A DNA stretch of 64,000 nt from Gluconobacter sp. Dm-62 (GCF_018256155.1 NZ_JAERLY010000012.1:3264-67263), one strand, 5' to 3'; shown: positions 16,729 to 25,696, counted from the first letter of the stretch. Program-made: numbers and translations. Notes: generated by a model not told the origin, from the letters alone.

Positions 16729-17922
16729 TCAGCCTCCGGGATTGACGTTAGGGGATGGGATGGGGGCAAGTCTCTTGGCCTCGCTTTCCTCCTCGTGCTG
16801 CGCCACCTGCGTTGCGGCAAGCGAAGACTGGAAGAGGCCGAGACGGTAAGTCTGCAGGGCGAGGTAGTTGGCCTGCGCCTGCTCGATCGCCAGCTCACGC
16901 ATGACCGTCGCGGGCGGCATCTGCTGAAGGTTCTTGTTCCAGGTCACGCCAGAGACACGGCGATTGACCTCAAGGCTCATCGAGGTCAGCCACGAGGCCT
17001 GATCCGAGACAGTCATGCCCTCAGCCTGCATCTCGGTTTTCTGCACGTCGGTCAGGTTGATCGACGGGATCTCCAGCGAGGTGATGAAATTCATCACATA
17101 CCGCGAGAGCGACATGCGGGCGTTGTAGGCGCGACGACGCAACGCGGCCTCACGTCCGGACGTGGACGTAAGCTGCTCGCCGCGCAGTGCGGCCGGAGCC
17201 ACAGGCTGGATAAGTGTGGTGCTGTAATCGTTCGCAGCGTCCACACCGCCGTCAGCCGACAGGGTATCCTGCCCGAACAGGGAAATGGCCCGTTGGTCCG
17301 CATTGGGCAGACGGGAAAGAGCTGAGCACAGACCGGCTGTGACGTCTTCCTGCGAGCAGTACCGCCGCCCATGCAGCGCCATGCTCGATGCCACACCCTG
17401 GCCCTTGCCATAGTAAGACGGCGTTCCGGCGTCGGCCTCTCCACGACTGTCCGTAATCGTCGCAATCGCGCGGGTTGCCGTTCTGGCTGACTGAGACGCG
17501 CCCTGGGTGGCCTGCGACCCGTCAATCCCCGTGCAGAACTCCGGGTTCATCATGTGCTCATCACGGATCGTGGTATCCTGCTGGCGGCGAGCGAACTCCG
17601 CCATCGCTGTATTGGACGCATCCGCAATACGCTGCTCGGCGGCGACACCCGCCTTTTCGTAGTTACTGAGCTGAGTGAAACCCTTGTTCAGCATGGAGCT
17701 AACGGAATTCGGGTTGCTCAGGCTCTCCATTGAGCTGGTAATCTGGGACGTCAGCGTCTTGGTCATGGCAGACAACGCGTTGCCGGTGAATTTTTGTAAC
17801 CCGCTGATGGCCGCAACCACGGCGGCTTCACCGATGAACGCGTTCGCAGGCTTCGGCATCGCGACAAGAACGGTCGTGCAGAGGAGCATCGTTGCGATTG
17901 TTGGATTGAGGCGGATCTTCAT
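16729..17922 (-). CDS. traW: TraW-like conjugal transfer protein
   Basis: 397 aa with a signal peptide (PKPANAF, cleavage near residue 29). The central RYCSQEDVTAGLCSALSRLPNADQRAISLF and later SLEVNRRVSGVTWN with MPPATVMRELAIEQAQ match the pattern I know from IncI TraW and related ICE proteins. Periplasmic. Start overlaps the upstream stop by one base (TGATG). Position traW-x-traY agrees with the R64 order. Confidence 0.65.
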   Translation of the reverse strand: MKIRLNPTIATMLLCTTVLVAMPKPANAFIGEAAVVAAISGLQKFTGNALSAMTKTLTSQITSSMESLSNPNSVSSMLNKGFTQLSNYEKAGVAAEQRIADASNTAMAEFARRQQDTTIRDEHMMNPEFCTGIDGSQATQGASQSARTATRAIATITDSRGEADAGTPSYYGKGQGVASSMALHGRRYCSQEDVTAGLCSALSRLPNADQRAISLFGQDTLSADGGVDAANDYSTTLIQPVAPAALRGEQLTSTSGREAALRRRAYNARMSLSRYVMNFITSLEIPSINLTDVQKTEMQAEGMTVSDQASWLTSMSLEVNRRVSGVTWNKNLQQMPPATVMRELAIEQAQANYLALQTYRLGLFQSSLAATQVAQHEEESEAKRLAPIPSPNVNPGG

Positions 17923-18464
17923 CAGAATACCCCATCCAGAGAGGTGCTGGTGTAGCCGGTCGGCAGACGCGGCTCCCCCCGGACATACCCGTTTGAGTCG
18001 CCATTCCCGAGGCTCCCGGCCGCAAGCTGCGGGCCGCTGCCGCCAAAATTCAGGGAAGGGCACATGAGGCCGTTTCCGCCTGACAGGCCGAGACCGACTT
18101 TCACACCGTTCAGGCTCAGGCCACATTGTTGCGCGGCACCGACGGTATTGTCCCATTCGGTCTGGGCGGCCGAGCAGATTTCTCCTTCGACCTGCCCGAC
18201 AACGTCATTGATCAGCGCCGCGGGGTTCGCGATGTTCGTCAGGAGATTGAGGCCCGTTCCACTGAAGAACTTGTCCAGGCAAGAGAGGCCACTGACACTT
18301 TCAGGCTGCTTCTCATAAGCATTGTTGGCCTTGATCCGCCCGTTGACGGCGTCCGCTGCCGCCTGTGTCAGGGTGGCGCAGGCCTGGCTGCCCTGTGTTG
18401 CGGCAGATGCTCCAACGGGAAACGATAAAGCAACGGCGATAAACAGAAAGGTTGCCTGTTTCAT
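17922..18464 (-). CDS. Periplasmic tra-operon protein, hypothetical
   Basis: 180 aa with a signal peptide (SFPVGASAAT). Six Cys in the mature part (ACATL, LSCLDKF, GEICSAA, QQCGL, LMCPS) suggest disulfides, fitting the nearby DsbC-like protein. C-terminal part Gly-rich. Its position suggests a TraV-like role but I do not recognise the family. Overlaps both neighbours. Confidence 0.6.
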   Translation of the reverse strand: MKQATFLFIAVALSFPVGASAATQGSQACATLTQAAADAVNGRIKANNAYEKQPESVSGLSCLDKFFSGTGLNLLTNIANPAALINDVVGQVEGEICSAAQTEWDNTVGAAQQCGLSLNGVKVGLGLSGGNGLMCPSLNFGGSGPQLAAGSLGNGDSNGYVRGEPRLPTGYTSTSLDGVF

Positions 18465-18847
18465 GCGGCTGACCTTTCTTCTTCGGGATCGAGAAGATCG
18501 CGCAAAAGCGCCAGACGGTCCTCTGAGAAAACCCGGGCAGAAAGTTCTGCCCGCTTCTGACTGTCAGTCCAGATGACAAGGTCGGCACGGCTGGCGACAG
18601 CGACTGCCACAAGATCCTCTCCACCAGCCACGGTCGAGATCACCTCGGCAACAAGGGTCCGCCGCTCCTCGTTGGGAAGGGACGCAAGAAGGTCGGCCAG
18701 AGAGGCGACGACCGCCCCGTCGGTGCTGAAAGTGTGTCCATTCCGGACACGGAAATGCTCAAGCAAATTGTGCCGTGCAAGAGCAAGGTTAGGGGCCAGA
18801 GAACTCGGCGGGGTTTCCCTGTGCAGTGTTAGATCGTCTGGTGACAT
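18461..18847 (-). CDS. Hypothetical tra-operon protein
   Basis: 128 aa, soluble, helical, acidic C-terminus (RDLLDPEEERSAA). No family recognised. It is the first gene of the minus-strand traW-traY operon and has its own AGTCGCA leader and SD hairpin, so it may set expression of the operon. A copy of the GTGTC-N7-GACAC palindrome lies inside it (18734-18750). Confidence 0.55.
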   Translation of the reverse strand: MSPDDLTLHRETPPSSLAPNLALARHNLLEHFRVRNGHTFSTDGAVVASLADLLASLPNEERRTLVAEVISTVAGGEDLVAVAVASRADLVIWTDSQKRAELSARVFSEDRLALLRDLLDPEEERSAA

Positions 18848-18896
18848 GCCTCTCTCCTGGGTAATCCTCAGCAGAGAAGCAGTCCGATCTGCGACT
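18848..18896 (-). promoter_or_regulatory. Leader: AGTCGCA box plus SD-sequestering hairpin
   Basis: AGTCGCA (minus) at 18890-18896. GCTTCTCT and AGAGAGGC (minus-strand reading; plus 18873-18880 and 18848-18855) pair over 8 bp with one G-T. The 3' arm contains the SD and touches the ATG at 18847. Confidence 0.6.
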
Positions 18897-18901
18897 AACG
18901 C

Positions 18902-19318
18902 TTATTTCTTCAAAATAGTGACGTGTACGCGCCCGACTTCAATACGCTCGCCGAGTGGACTGACCGTGGTGGCCAGAACCTTGTTCCATTCCCGACCACC
19001 CCGCCAGTCCACGACCTCACCCGGATCAACGCCAGCACCGTAAGTAACACGCACTCGTAAGGGCACGATCTGCCGAACGGCGAACGAGAGGGGCACCTGA
19101 TGGCCATATCCTGAGATCATGCGGAAGTGATGAAGCACCTTCGGCGGCTCGGATTGTGCGGAAGGCATTGCGAGAGGTGGCAAAGAGACCGGCCCCGAGG
19201 GGGCGGGCGAAGAAAGAGGCGGGGGCGCATGACTGATTTCAAAGGCCGTTTCCGTCAACACAGCTTTGGGCCTCGCTGGAACTGACTGCACGAGATCGGG
19301 AGGCAAAATTACAAACAC
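18902..19318 (-). CDS. TcpQ/PilL-like secretin-associated protein
   Basis: 138 aa from GTG 19318. The N-terminal third is Pro-rich. Residues about 80-138 (FAVRQIVPLRVRVTYGAGVDPGEVVDWRGGREWNKVL) match the N0/TcpQ-type fold found in PilL, TcpQ and secretin N-domains (ALxQIVP, VxWxGGRxWxxVL). A role at the outer-membrane core is inferred. No signal peptide is seen from this start, which is odd for such a role. Confidence 0.5.
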   Translation of the reverse strand: MFVILPPDLVQSVPARPKAVLTETAFEISHAPPPLSSPAPSGPVSLPPLAMPSAQSEPPKVLHHFRMISGYGHQVPLSFAVRQIVPLRVRVTYGAGVDPGEVVDWRGGREWNKVLATTVSPLGERIEVGRVHVTILKK

Positions 19319-19381
19319 TCAATTTCTCCTGAAGGAACTTAAAATTCAAAATCGGATATCAACATGCGACTGAGGAGAAAT
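19319..19381 (-). promoter_or_regulatory. Leader: AGTCGCA box inside an SD-sequestering stem
   Basis: AGTCGCA (minus) at 19365-19371. ATTTCTCCT, read on the minus strand from 19381, can pair perfectly with AGGAGAAAT (ends 19322), which is the SD of the GTG at 19318. The box sits in the loop. Confidence 0.55.
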
Positions 19382-19481
19382 GTTCAATACGAACTTAGTT
19401 GTCAGTGGCGCTCTCATGGGTATTTTGCAGTATCCGAACCCGAAGTCTGGTGCGTAAGCCTGCCGAGAGAGAGAATTAGCC

Positions 19482-20252
19482 ATGAACAAGAAAACAGAGA
19501 CGCAGGTAAATGATGATTCTGTTGAAGGATATCTGACTGAGTTAGGCGATAGAGTACGCGAGGTTCGGGAAAAACGTGAACTGAATGTTGTGAGGGTTTG
19601 CTTTATGAGTGGCCTGTCAGTCAATACAGTTCAAAACATAGAAAAAGGTAAGGCGCCTGCCTACACGTCTCTATGGAAACTAATTCAAGGTTTTGAAGAA
19701 ATACCTGGAAATATATTACCTCCGGATAGGCATGAAACATTACCCCTAGACGGACAAGCGTCTGACGAAGAACTACAGAACTGCCTTTCTCTTAGTACTA
19801 TATTTAAAAAAAATAGATCTTCATTCCTAGAAATCCTTTCAGAATTGGAAAAGATTAAAACAGACCATACTCTTAACGAGGCTAAAAAAGTTCCGCCCGA
19901 CAAGAGACAGCCAGTTCTCGTAGAACTTGGCGAACGAATACGCGACATTCGACTGGCCAGAGGCCTGAGCGGTGCTGATTTGGCTACCGCTAGCGGGCTT
20001 CACGCGCCCGCAATCCATCTCATTGAGATCGGAATGAGAAATCCCAATCTCGACACCCTCTTAAAAATAGCAACGGCCCTGCGCGTACCGACAGCATTGC
20101 TATTCGCAGGATTCCCAAAGGAGGATGCCTCTTTCGCGCTCTTTCGTGTTCGGGGCCTCTACCGTGGGATCCTCTCTACTTCTGAACAGGCAAAGATACT
20201 CTTTGAGAAATTAGACGTCTTACAGCGCGTCACGAAAGATATCATAAACTAA
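19482..20252 (+). CDS. Regulator with two XRE helix-turn-helix domains
   Basis: 256 aa. Two XRE domains are seen: residues about 20-75 (VREVREKRELNVVRVCFMSGLSVNTVQNIEKGK) and about 147-200 (IRDIRLARGLSGADLATASGLHAPAIHLIEIGMRNP), joined by a helical linker. GAGAGAGAA provides the SD. A+T-rich relative to neighbours. It lies between the two divergent tra blocks, so it is the best local candidate for a master regulator of transfer; this is inference. Confidence 0.7.
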   Translation: MNKKTETQVNDDSVEGYLTELGDRVREVREKRELNVVRVCFMSGLSVNTVQNIEKGKAPAYTSLWKLIQGFEEIPGNILPPDRHETLPLDGQASDEELQNCLSLSTIFKKNRSSFLEILSELEKIKTDHTLNEAKKVPPDKRQPVLVELGERIRDIRLARGLSGADLATASGLHAPAIHLIEIGMRNPNLDTLLKIATALRVPTALLFAGFPKEDASFALFRVRGLYRGILSTSEQAKILFEKLDVLQRVTKDIIN

Positions 20253-20340
20253 CATAAACAATAAGGTTATCGTTTAAAGAAGTTTTATTTTGTGTTTTAT
20301 ATATCATCATTAGATAAGGATACCGTTCGTAACGATAACG
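20253..20340. promoter_or_regulatory. Promoter/operator region with inverted repeats
   Basis: GTTATCGTT (20266-20274) is the exact reverse complement of AACGATAAC (20331-20339), 56 bases apart; ACCGTT (20322-20327) and AACGGT (20337-20342) form a second dyad at the start of the next gene. Confidence 0.5.
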
Positions 20341-21399
20341 GTGTCCCTAGCGATGTCTGCTGCTCTGCCCTCGTCATTTGCCCTGTCTCCCCAGGCCTAT
20401 CTCGATTCAGGGTTGCGGCTTCCGAGCAGAGTTAAAGACAGCACTGCTTCATCGAAGCTCGCGCCGTTTAGACCGGCCGATCAAGTCAATCTCCTGCTGA
20501 GGAAGATGATCTCTCAGGGTGTAAACGTCGCGCACATTGCGGCCGCACTGTTCATAAGCCGCCTGGAAATCGAAGCCATTGCGCGAGAGGAAGGGCTGCC
20601 TCTCAAGCGTACCCCGCTCAGAAGTGGACCTCGGGTGTGGTCTCTTCTCGACATCAACCGGTTGAGCCGCGCATGGGCCGAAGGTGAAGATCTTCCTACC
20701 ATAGCAAAACGCCTCAACCGCACAGTCATGGCGGTGCGCAAGAAGCGCGCTGCGCTCGGTTTACCTGCACGAGAGCGCTATGCCGAGGTCGTCTGGACTG
20801 ATGCGGACGTTGCCACTCTTCTCGCACATCGCGAGCGTCGGGTCGGGCTACAGCGCATTGCCAAGCAAATGGGCCGCAGTGTCCGCAGCTTGCAACGAAA
20901 GCTCGTCAGCCTTCGCCCTGCCACTGACCATTCCGCCACTCCTACCGACCCATCCGTCGTTCTGACCTGGGAACAGGCCTCGCGCCTGACGTCAGAAGAG
21001 CGTCGCGGCCGCAGATGGCAGGTCCGGAACTCACCAACCGGGCTGGTCATCGGCTTCAGCCGGAAGGCTTGCACCACCCGGTGGTCCATCGAAATGCAGC
21101 ACGAACTGGCCATGCGGCATTTCGCCCACCAGTCCCCTGACGCTGTGGCCGAGGATTTTCTCCTGACCGATCGCACCATCGTCAGTCAGTCCGGATGGCT
21201 CCATCTGCCGCGCCGCTCCAAGAAAGACATGCGCAACACGTTCGATCCGGACCTGTATGAGGTCTATCTGAAGAAGATGGATTACGTGCGCCGCGAATGC
21301 CTCGGCAAGGCCGGGTTCTATTTCTGGACCACCCGCCGTAACGGCCGCCGTATCAGCCGCTTGCACCAGCAGACCGCCGTCATGCGCTCGGGCGATTAA
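20341..21399 (+). CDS. DNA-binding protein with repeated GcrA/SANT-like helices
   Basis: 352 aa from GTG 20341; an ATG at 20353 is an alternative. At least three helix-turn-helix-like repeats: VNVAHIAAALFISRLEIEAIAREEGLP (about 60-90), LSRAWAEGEDLPTIAKRLNRTVMAVRKKRAALGL (about 108-145) and LQRIAKQMGRSVRSLQRKL (about 170-190). They resemble GcrA/Myb-type domains. The C-terminal half is basic. Located just upstream of traM, so a transfer regulator is plausible. Stops before the traM leader. Confidence 0.6.
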   Translation: MSLAMSAALPSSFALSPQAYLDSGLRLPSRVKDSTASSKLAPFRPADQVNLLLRKMISQGVNVAHIAAALFISRLEIEAIAREEGLPLKRTPLRSGPRVWSLLDINRLSRAWAEGEDLPTIAKRLNRTVMAVRKKRAALGLPARERYAEVVWTDADVATLLAHRERRVGLQRIAKQMGRSVRSLQRKLVSLRPATDHSATPTDPSVVLTWEQASRLTSEERRGRRWQVRNSPTGLVIGFSRKACTTRWSIEMQHELAMRHFAHQSPDAVAEDFLLTDRTIVSQSGWLHLPRRSKKDMRNTFDPDLYEVYLKKMDYVRRECLGKAGFYFWTTRRNGRRISRLHQQTAVMRSGD

Positions 21400-21428
21400 T
21401 CCGCAAATTTCTCCATTTTTTCAGCTTC

Positions 21429-21526
21429 AGTCGCAGATCAACGGGTCACGGTGACGATGACACAGTCATCATGAGGTTTGAAATGCCATCCGCAGCCCCG
21501 CTGTCGTTCCACGGAGACATCGCGCC
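21429..21526 (+). promoter_or_regulatory. traM leader with AGTCGCA box
   Basis: AGTCGCA at 21429-21435, followed by GATCAACGGGTCA and a GATGAC/GTCATC stem. It resembles the leaders at 44625-44647 and 45595-45617, including GTCATCATG at the small-ORF start. Confidence 0.55.
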
Positions 21527-21530
21527 ATGA
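21471..21530 (+). CDS. Possible 19-residue leader peptide of traM
   Basis: ATG at 21471 opens MRFEMPSAAPLSF, then HGDIAP and a TGA that overlaps the traM ATG (ATGA). The GTCATCATG context and the M-x-F-E start match the two 21-residue leader ORFs near 44.6 and 45.6 kb. Translation could couple to traM. There is no independent proof of expression. Confidence 0.35.
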   Translation: MRFEMPSAAPLSFHGDIAP

Positions 21531-22156
21531 GCCGCTCCTCGGGATCCCTGAGCCGACGCCTGACCGATCCTGATTTTCAGGGAAAGATCGTTGAGCGTTC
21601 CTTGCAGACGTCCATCGCCCTCGCGGGTGTCGTCGTTGTACTGGCCGTTCTTCTGGCCCGTGCCTGGTCGTATCATCCACTCCCGAAGTATTTCTTCGTG
21701 GACGGGATCAACGCCCCTCGCCCGGCTATCGCACTGAACAGCCCGATCCTCAGTCAGGAAGATTTCCTGTCATGGGTCATCAAGTGGTCGCTCAAGCCCT
21801 ACAACATCAATTACCGGGATTATCCGTCGCAGCTTAACGCAGCCGGATCGCATTTCACCATCAATGGCTGGAATACGTTCGCGCAGTCCTTCGTCCAGGA
21901 CGGCAATCTGGCGAAAATGAAAGAGGCCAAGCTGCTCTGCTACGCGCAGCCGACGCGTGCCGCCACCATTCGCCAGCAAAGCATGGTCAACGGTCATCAC
22001 CATTACGTCGTGCAGTTTCCCTTCGTTCAGACCTGCGAAAACGTCAATCAGCAGAGTTCGCAAACCCTGATTGCAACCGTGCATGTCGAGCGTGTCGATG
22101 ACGCTGATCACCCTGACGGCATTGCCATCACCCAGCTTGTGGCCAGCCCGCAGTGA
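21527..22156 (+). CDS. traM: TraM/DotI (IcmL) inner-membrane protein
   Basis: 209 aa. One membrane helix near residues 28-46 (SIALAGVVVVLAVLLARAW), then a periplasmic NTF2-like domain with KYFFVDG, LSWVIKWSLKPYNINYRDYPSQL, and FVQTCENV near the end. This is the DotI/IcmL/TraM family, which forms the inner-membrane part of type IVB systems. Start follows CGGAGA; it overlaps the leader ORF stop. First gene of traMNO. Confidence 0.9.
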   Translation: MSRSSGSLSRRLTDPDFQGKIVERSLQTSIALAGVVVVLAVLLARAWSYHPLPKYFFVDGINAPRPAIALNSPILSQEDFLSWVIKWSLKPYNINYRDYPSQLNAAGSHFTINGWNTFAQSFVQDGNLAKMKEAKLLCYAQPTRAATIRQQSMVNGHHHYVVQFPFVQTCENVNQQSSQTLIATVHVERVDDADHPDGIAITQLVASPQ

Positions 22157-22167
22157 GGATCCGTGCC

Positions 22168-23145
22168 ATGAAAACCCGTTCCTTTTCGTTAGCCCTTTTG
22201 GGCCTCATGGGCTTTATGCCCTTCACCGCGCTGGCACAGTCGGCCGCCCCTGGTCCGGAGACCCCACCAGCGTCTCCCCCTCTCTCTGCCGAGCAACAGG
22301 ATCAGCAGGCCGCCAAAGATGAGGCCATCCCCCTGACGCCGGAGATGATCCGTCGCCTCGGCAACCGTCTCAAGGAGAACCAGAAGGCCCGTGAGGATGT
22401 CGCTACGGAAGTCGCGGCTCCGACAAGCCGCCCGGCCATTCGCGTGTCTTTCGCACCCGGCCAGCAGACTTCGCTGATTTTCACGACCAAGGGCTATCCC
22501 ACGGCCGTCTCGTTCGTGGATCGCTCGGGAGCACCCTGGCCGATTGCGTGGAACACCACCAGCACATCCGCCAATCCGGATGGGCTGAAAAACTGCTCGT
22601 CTGACGGGGGCAAAGGGGGTTCCCCTGCCGTGCAGACCACGGGTTTTTACACCTGCGTTCCTTATGCTGGCAGCAACACCATCAACATCGAGCCCCTGTC
22701 GCTGTCTCCGCGTGGTGGCCTGCTCGTCACGCTCAAAGGCGCCATCAAGCCGATCTCGTTCCTGCTTCTGGCCGGTCGGGGCACCTATGACGACAACCTG
22801 ACAGTGCGCGTGAACGAAGACGGCCCCAACGCCAGGCAGGAAATGGGTCCGGAAGCCGCCCCTGGCACGGCAGAACCCTTTATGAACGCCATGCTCTCGG
22901 GGATCGCTCCGGCCTCTGCCGTGCCCCAGAGCGTCGAAGGTCTCTCCCCTGATGACGTGCGGGCGTGGCGGATGGGAAATGAACTCTACATCCGCACCCG
23001 GCTGGCACTCATGACCCCTGCCTGGGACAGTTCTGAGCGTGGTGAAGACGGTTACACCCTCTACGCCTTCCGCCAGACTCCCTACATTCTTCTGTCGGAT
23101 TCCGGTCGGACGGTGTCCGCGTCTCTCAAGGACATGACGCCATGA
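22168..23145 (+). CDS. traN: TraN/DotH (IcmK) outer-membrane core protein
   Basis: 325 aa from ATG 22168 with GAGGA 8 bases upstream. Signal peptide ends near ALAQS. The region LTPEMIRRLGNRLKENQKA (about 55-75) and the beta-rich C-terminal half (FAPGQQTSLIFTTKGYPTAVSFVD, PRGGLLVTLKGAIKPISFLLLAG) are typical for DotH/TraN. With TraI and TraH it should build the outer-membrane core. Confidence 0.9.
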   Translation: MKTRSFSLALLGLMGFMPFTALAQSAAPGPETPPASPPLSAEQQDQQAAKDEAIPLTPEMIRRLGNRLKENQKAREDVATEVAAPTSRPAIRVSFAPGQQTSLIFTTKGYPTAVSFVDRSGAPWPIAWNTTSTSANPDGLKNCSSDGGKGGSPAVQTTGFYTCVPYAGSNTINIEPLSLSPRGGLLVTLKGAIKPISFLLLAGRGTYDDNLTVRVNEDGPNARQEMGPEAAPGTAEPFMNAMLSGIAPASAVPQSVEGLSPDDVRAWRMGNELYIRTRLALMTPAWDSSERGEDGYTLYAFRQTPYILLSDSGRTVSASLKDMTP

Positions 23146-24428
23146 TCCCGAAGCTTCCCAAGTTCAAATCCGTCCTGTCGAGCGCAACACGCGGAGGAAA
23201 CCGACGCCTGGTTCTGCTCGGAGCCTCGGCTGCCGGGGTTCTCGCGCTAGTGCTCGCCGTCTCACATCATGAGACCAAGCAGATGCCCAAGTCCAATCCG
23301 GGTCAGATCGCGAATATGAACGCTCTCCCAGGTGGGACCAATACCAACCCGGAGCAGGACCGTCTGCGCCAGATGCAAAACGCCGAGGACGCGCAAAAAT
23401 CGGAAGGGGAAGGAAAATCCTACACCCCCGATCTCGCCCCGGCCGTCGCCCGAGGGAATAACGGACAACGGGCGGATGCCGTACTTCCTCATGAGGCTGA
23501 GGCCCCGCAGCCGCAGGAAGTCGGATACAGCGCCCCGATTACGCCTCCAGCACCGCCTCCCAAGCCGCCCCATATTGACAGCGCCCCGCAAGCACCGCTT
23601 GTCCAGACAGATCCGGCCTACTCCGCCTCAGGAAGCGGCGAAACGTCCCAGGCCGAGCAGCAGGAGCGTGAAAAGCGCCGTGCTCGATACGTCGCCGAGA
23701 TCGCGCGTATCGAAAGCGGCCTTCAGGCCCGCCCCCCTGTGTCGGCTCTTCAGGAGGCGGTTTTCAAACCAGAAGGGGAGAGTCAGCCTCAGGCCGAGAA
23801 GACAGGTGCCTCGCGTGGTGCAGCAGGTGCATCCGTAGCGGCAACCGCTTCACATAATCCAGCGGCTCCACCCGCCCTGATCCCAGCCGGTCGCGGGATC
23901 TATGCCCATACCGTCACCGCAACGGACAGCGACCTGTCCGGTCAAATTGTGCTTGAGGCCGATAGCGGCCCGGTCGCCGGTGACCGTATGATTGCAACGG
24001 TTTCAAGGGCACCCGGAAACGAGCAGCTCCTTGTCGTGCAGGTTAACAAGATCATTCATCAGGGCCACAATCTCTCAACCAACGGTGTGGTGATGGCACC
24101 CGACACCATGAAGCAGGGTGTCGCCTCCAGCGTCGATCCCCTGATTTTCCAGCGGTTCGTGATGCCAGCAGCGGCTGCATTCGTGCAGGGCCTCGGCCAG
24201 GCCATCGAGACGACATCGAACGTCTCCGGCAGCTACAGTGCTCTGGGTGGCATGAACTATATCCAGCGCCTGAACATGGGCCAGCAGCTCGGCGTCGCCG
24301 CAGGAAGTGCCGCCTCGGCCGTTAACAGTGCCCTGACACAGGATACGCCAACCCGCTCGCGGATCATTCTGGCCGCCAATGTGAATGTCGGCGTGATGTT
24401 TATGGATCCCGTTGTCGATAAGCCCTGA
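23142..24428 (+). CDS. traO: TraO/DotG (IcmE), VirB10-like core protein
   Basis: 428 aa, start overlapping the traN stop (ATGA). One membrane helix near 22-41 (LVLLGASAAGVLALVLAV), a Pro-rich periplasmic linker, then a VirB10-like C-terminal domain (GRGIYAHTVTATDSDLSGQIVLE, PVAGDRMIATV, NTPTRSRII-like end). DotG spans both membranes and forms the central channel. Shorter than Legionella DotG because the pentapeptide-repeat region is absent. Confidence 0.9.
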   Translation: MIPKLPKFKSVLSSATRGGNRRLVLLGASAAGVLALVLAVSHHETKQMPKSNPGQIANMNALPGGTNTNPEQDRLRQMQNAEDAQKSEGEGKSYTPDLAPAVARGNNGQRADAVLPHEAEAPQPQEVGYSAPITPPAPPPKPPHIDSAPQAPLVQTDPAYSASGSGETSQAEQQEREKRRARYVAEIARIESGLQARPPVSALQEAVFKPEGESQPQAEKTGASRGAAGASVAATASHNPAAPPALIPAGRGIYAHTVTATDSDLSGQIVLEADSGPVAGDRMIATVSRAPGNEQLLVVQVNKIIHQGHNLSTNGVVMAPDTMKQGVASSVDPLIFQRFVMPAAAAFVQGLGQAIETTSNVSGSYSALGGMNYIQRLNMGQQLGVAAGSAASAVNSALTQDTPTRSRIILAANVNVGVMFMDPVVDKP

Positions 24429-24440
24429 TATTTCGCACTC

Positions 24441-24495
24441 AGTCGCAGATCATTCCCCGATCCTTCTGGCAGTCTCAGCCAGAAGGATCTTTTTT
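24441..24495 (+). promoter_or_regulatory. traP leader: AGTCGCA box plus terminator-like SD hairpin
   Basis: AGTCGCA at 24441-24447. A perfect 12-bp stem GATCCTTCTGGC/GCCAGAAGGATC (24459-24470, 24478-24489) is followed by six T, directly before the ATG at 24496. It looks like an intrinsic terminator that also holds the SD AGAAGGA. Confidence 0.8.
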
Positions 24496-25686
24496 ATGAG
24501 TTCCACAGTTCATCACCTGAACACCGACACCACTCCGCGTCGGATGGAGCCCGCATCGGCCGCACCCCCGCCGCCTTCTCACCACGATACCGTGGCGGAC
24601 GATCTGGACGGTCACGACGCCGACGCAACGGCCTATGCTGACAGTCACACGATCGAACCGGCATCATCCGGCTCCCTTTCCTTTCTCACGCCCCTCATCT
24701 CGCGCTATGAGGCACTGACACCCCGCCAGAAGCTCTACGGCGGTTCGGGTCTCGGGATCTGCGGCGTCCTTCTCGTGGGGATTCTGGCAGCTAGTGGGCA
24801 CCATCATCACCCTGTCTCCGCGCCTGGCCAGGAAGTCGGCATGGATCAGTCGGCACCGACCGTTGCTCAAGCCCCCGAACCGGCTCCGGTGGCGGCCCCT
24901 CCTGCAACCGCCGATCTGGCGGAAATGCAGACCCTCGGCCATCCGAAAGCTGCGGCAAACCCGCCCGCCTCAGCGACGTCCCCGAAAGCGCCTCCTGCGG
25001 CCGCCGTTACATCGCCGTCAGCCGCATCGCAGCCTGCGCCAGCCCAGACTGACACACCCCGGACTGAAGCTTTGGCCGTTGCTCCGCCCACACCTCCTGC
25101 CGATCCGGTCAAGACAGCCCAGATCCTTCAGGCCGCGCCCATGGCGACCCAGCAGCAGATCGACGTGCTTCAGCTCGTCACCGAAGAGGCCCGCGTCATC
25201 GAACGCGAGCGGGGCGAGGTCGAGAGCCTGCGGCAATCTCTGGCAGGGCGCAGCAAAGCTGAAGAAGACCGCCTGAACGATCTGACACGCCGGATTTCCC
25301 TGATTGAAGCCAATCACGCCGTCACGGGTGCTGAAAACTCCGGTGCGGATGAGGCCGCACAGGCCCACTCAGCAGCCGAAAAGGCGCGTGCGGCCCTGAG
25401 CGCCGCCATGAACAGGCCTGCGGCTGCGGCCCCGACGTCGAGCGCCTCATCCGCTCCGGTCGCCGTGGCCGGCCCGGCTCCAAAGCCTGCCTGGATCCAT
25501 CACTACCGGATCGTTGCGGCCTCACCGCAACTCGCGATGATCGAAGACAGCGCGGCCCCGAGCGGACAGGCCCGTCAGTTCGAGGTCGGCGTCGGCACCG
25601 TCATTCCCGGTTACGGCGCGGTCCTGACCATCAGCCAGCAGGGCGCCACCTGGGTTCTGCACACGGCTCATGGCGACCTGAACTGA
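24496..25686 (+). CDS. traP: TraP-like membrane protein
   Basis: 396 aa from ATG 24496. One membrane helix near residues 87-104 (GLGICGVLLVGILAASGH), a long Ala/Pro-rich periplasmic linker, a coiled coil near 240-310 (EEARVIERERGEVESLRQSLAG), and a small beta domain at the end (PAWIHHYRIVAASPQLAMIED, GYGAVLTISQQGATWVLHT). This order and the position after traO fit IncI TraP (DotF/IcmG-like). Confidence 0.65.
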   Translation: MSSTVHHLNTDTTPRRMEPASAAPPPPSHHDTVADDLDGHDADATAYADSHTIEPASSGSLSFLTPLISRYEALTPRQKLYGGSGLGICGVLLVGILAASGHHHHPVSAPGQEVGMDQSAPTVAQAPEPAPVAAPPATADLAEMQTLGHPKAAANPPASATSPKAPPAAAVTSPSAASQPAPAQTDTPRTEALAVAPPTPPADPVKTAQILQAAPMATQQQIDVLQLVTEEARVIERERGEVESLRQSLAGRSKAEEDRLNDLTRRISLIEANHAVTGAENSGADEAAQAHSAAEKARAALSAAMNRPAAAAPTSSASSAPVAVAGPAPKPAWIHHYRIVAASPQLAMIEDSAAPSGQARQFEVGVGTVIPGYGAVLTISQQGATWVLHTAHGDLN

Positions 25687-25696
25687 GGAGGCCAGC

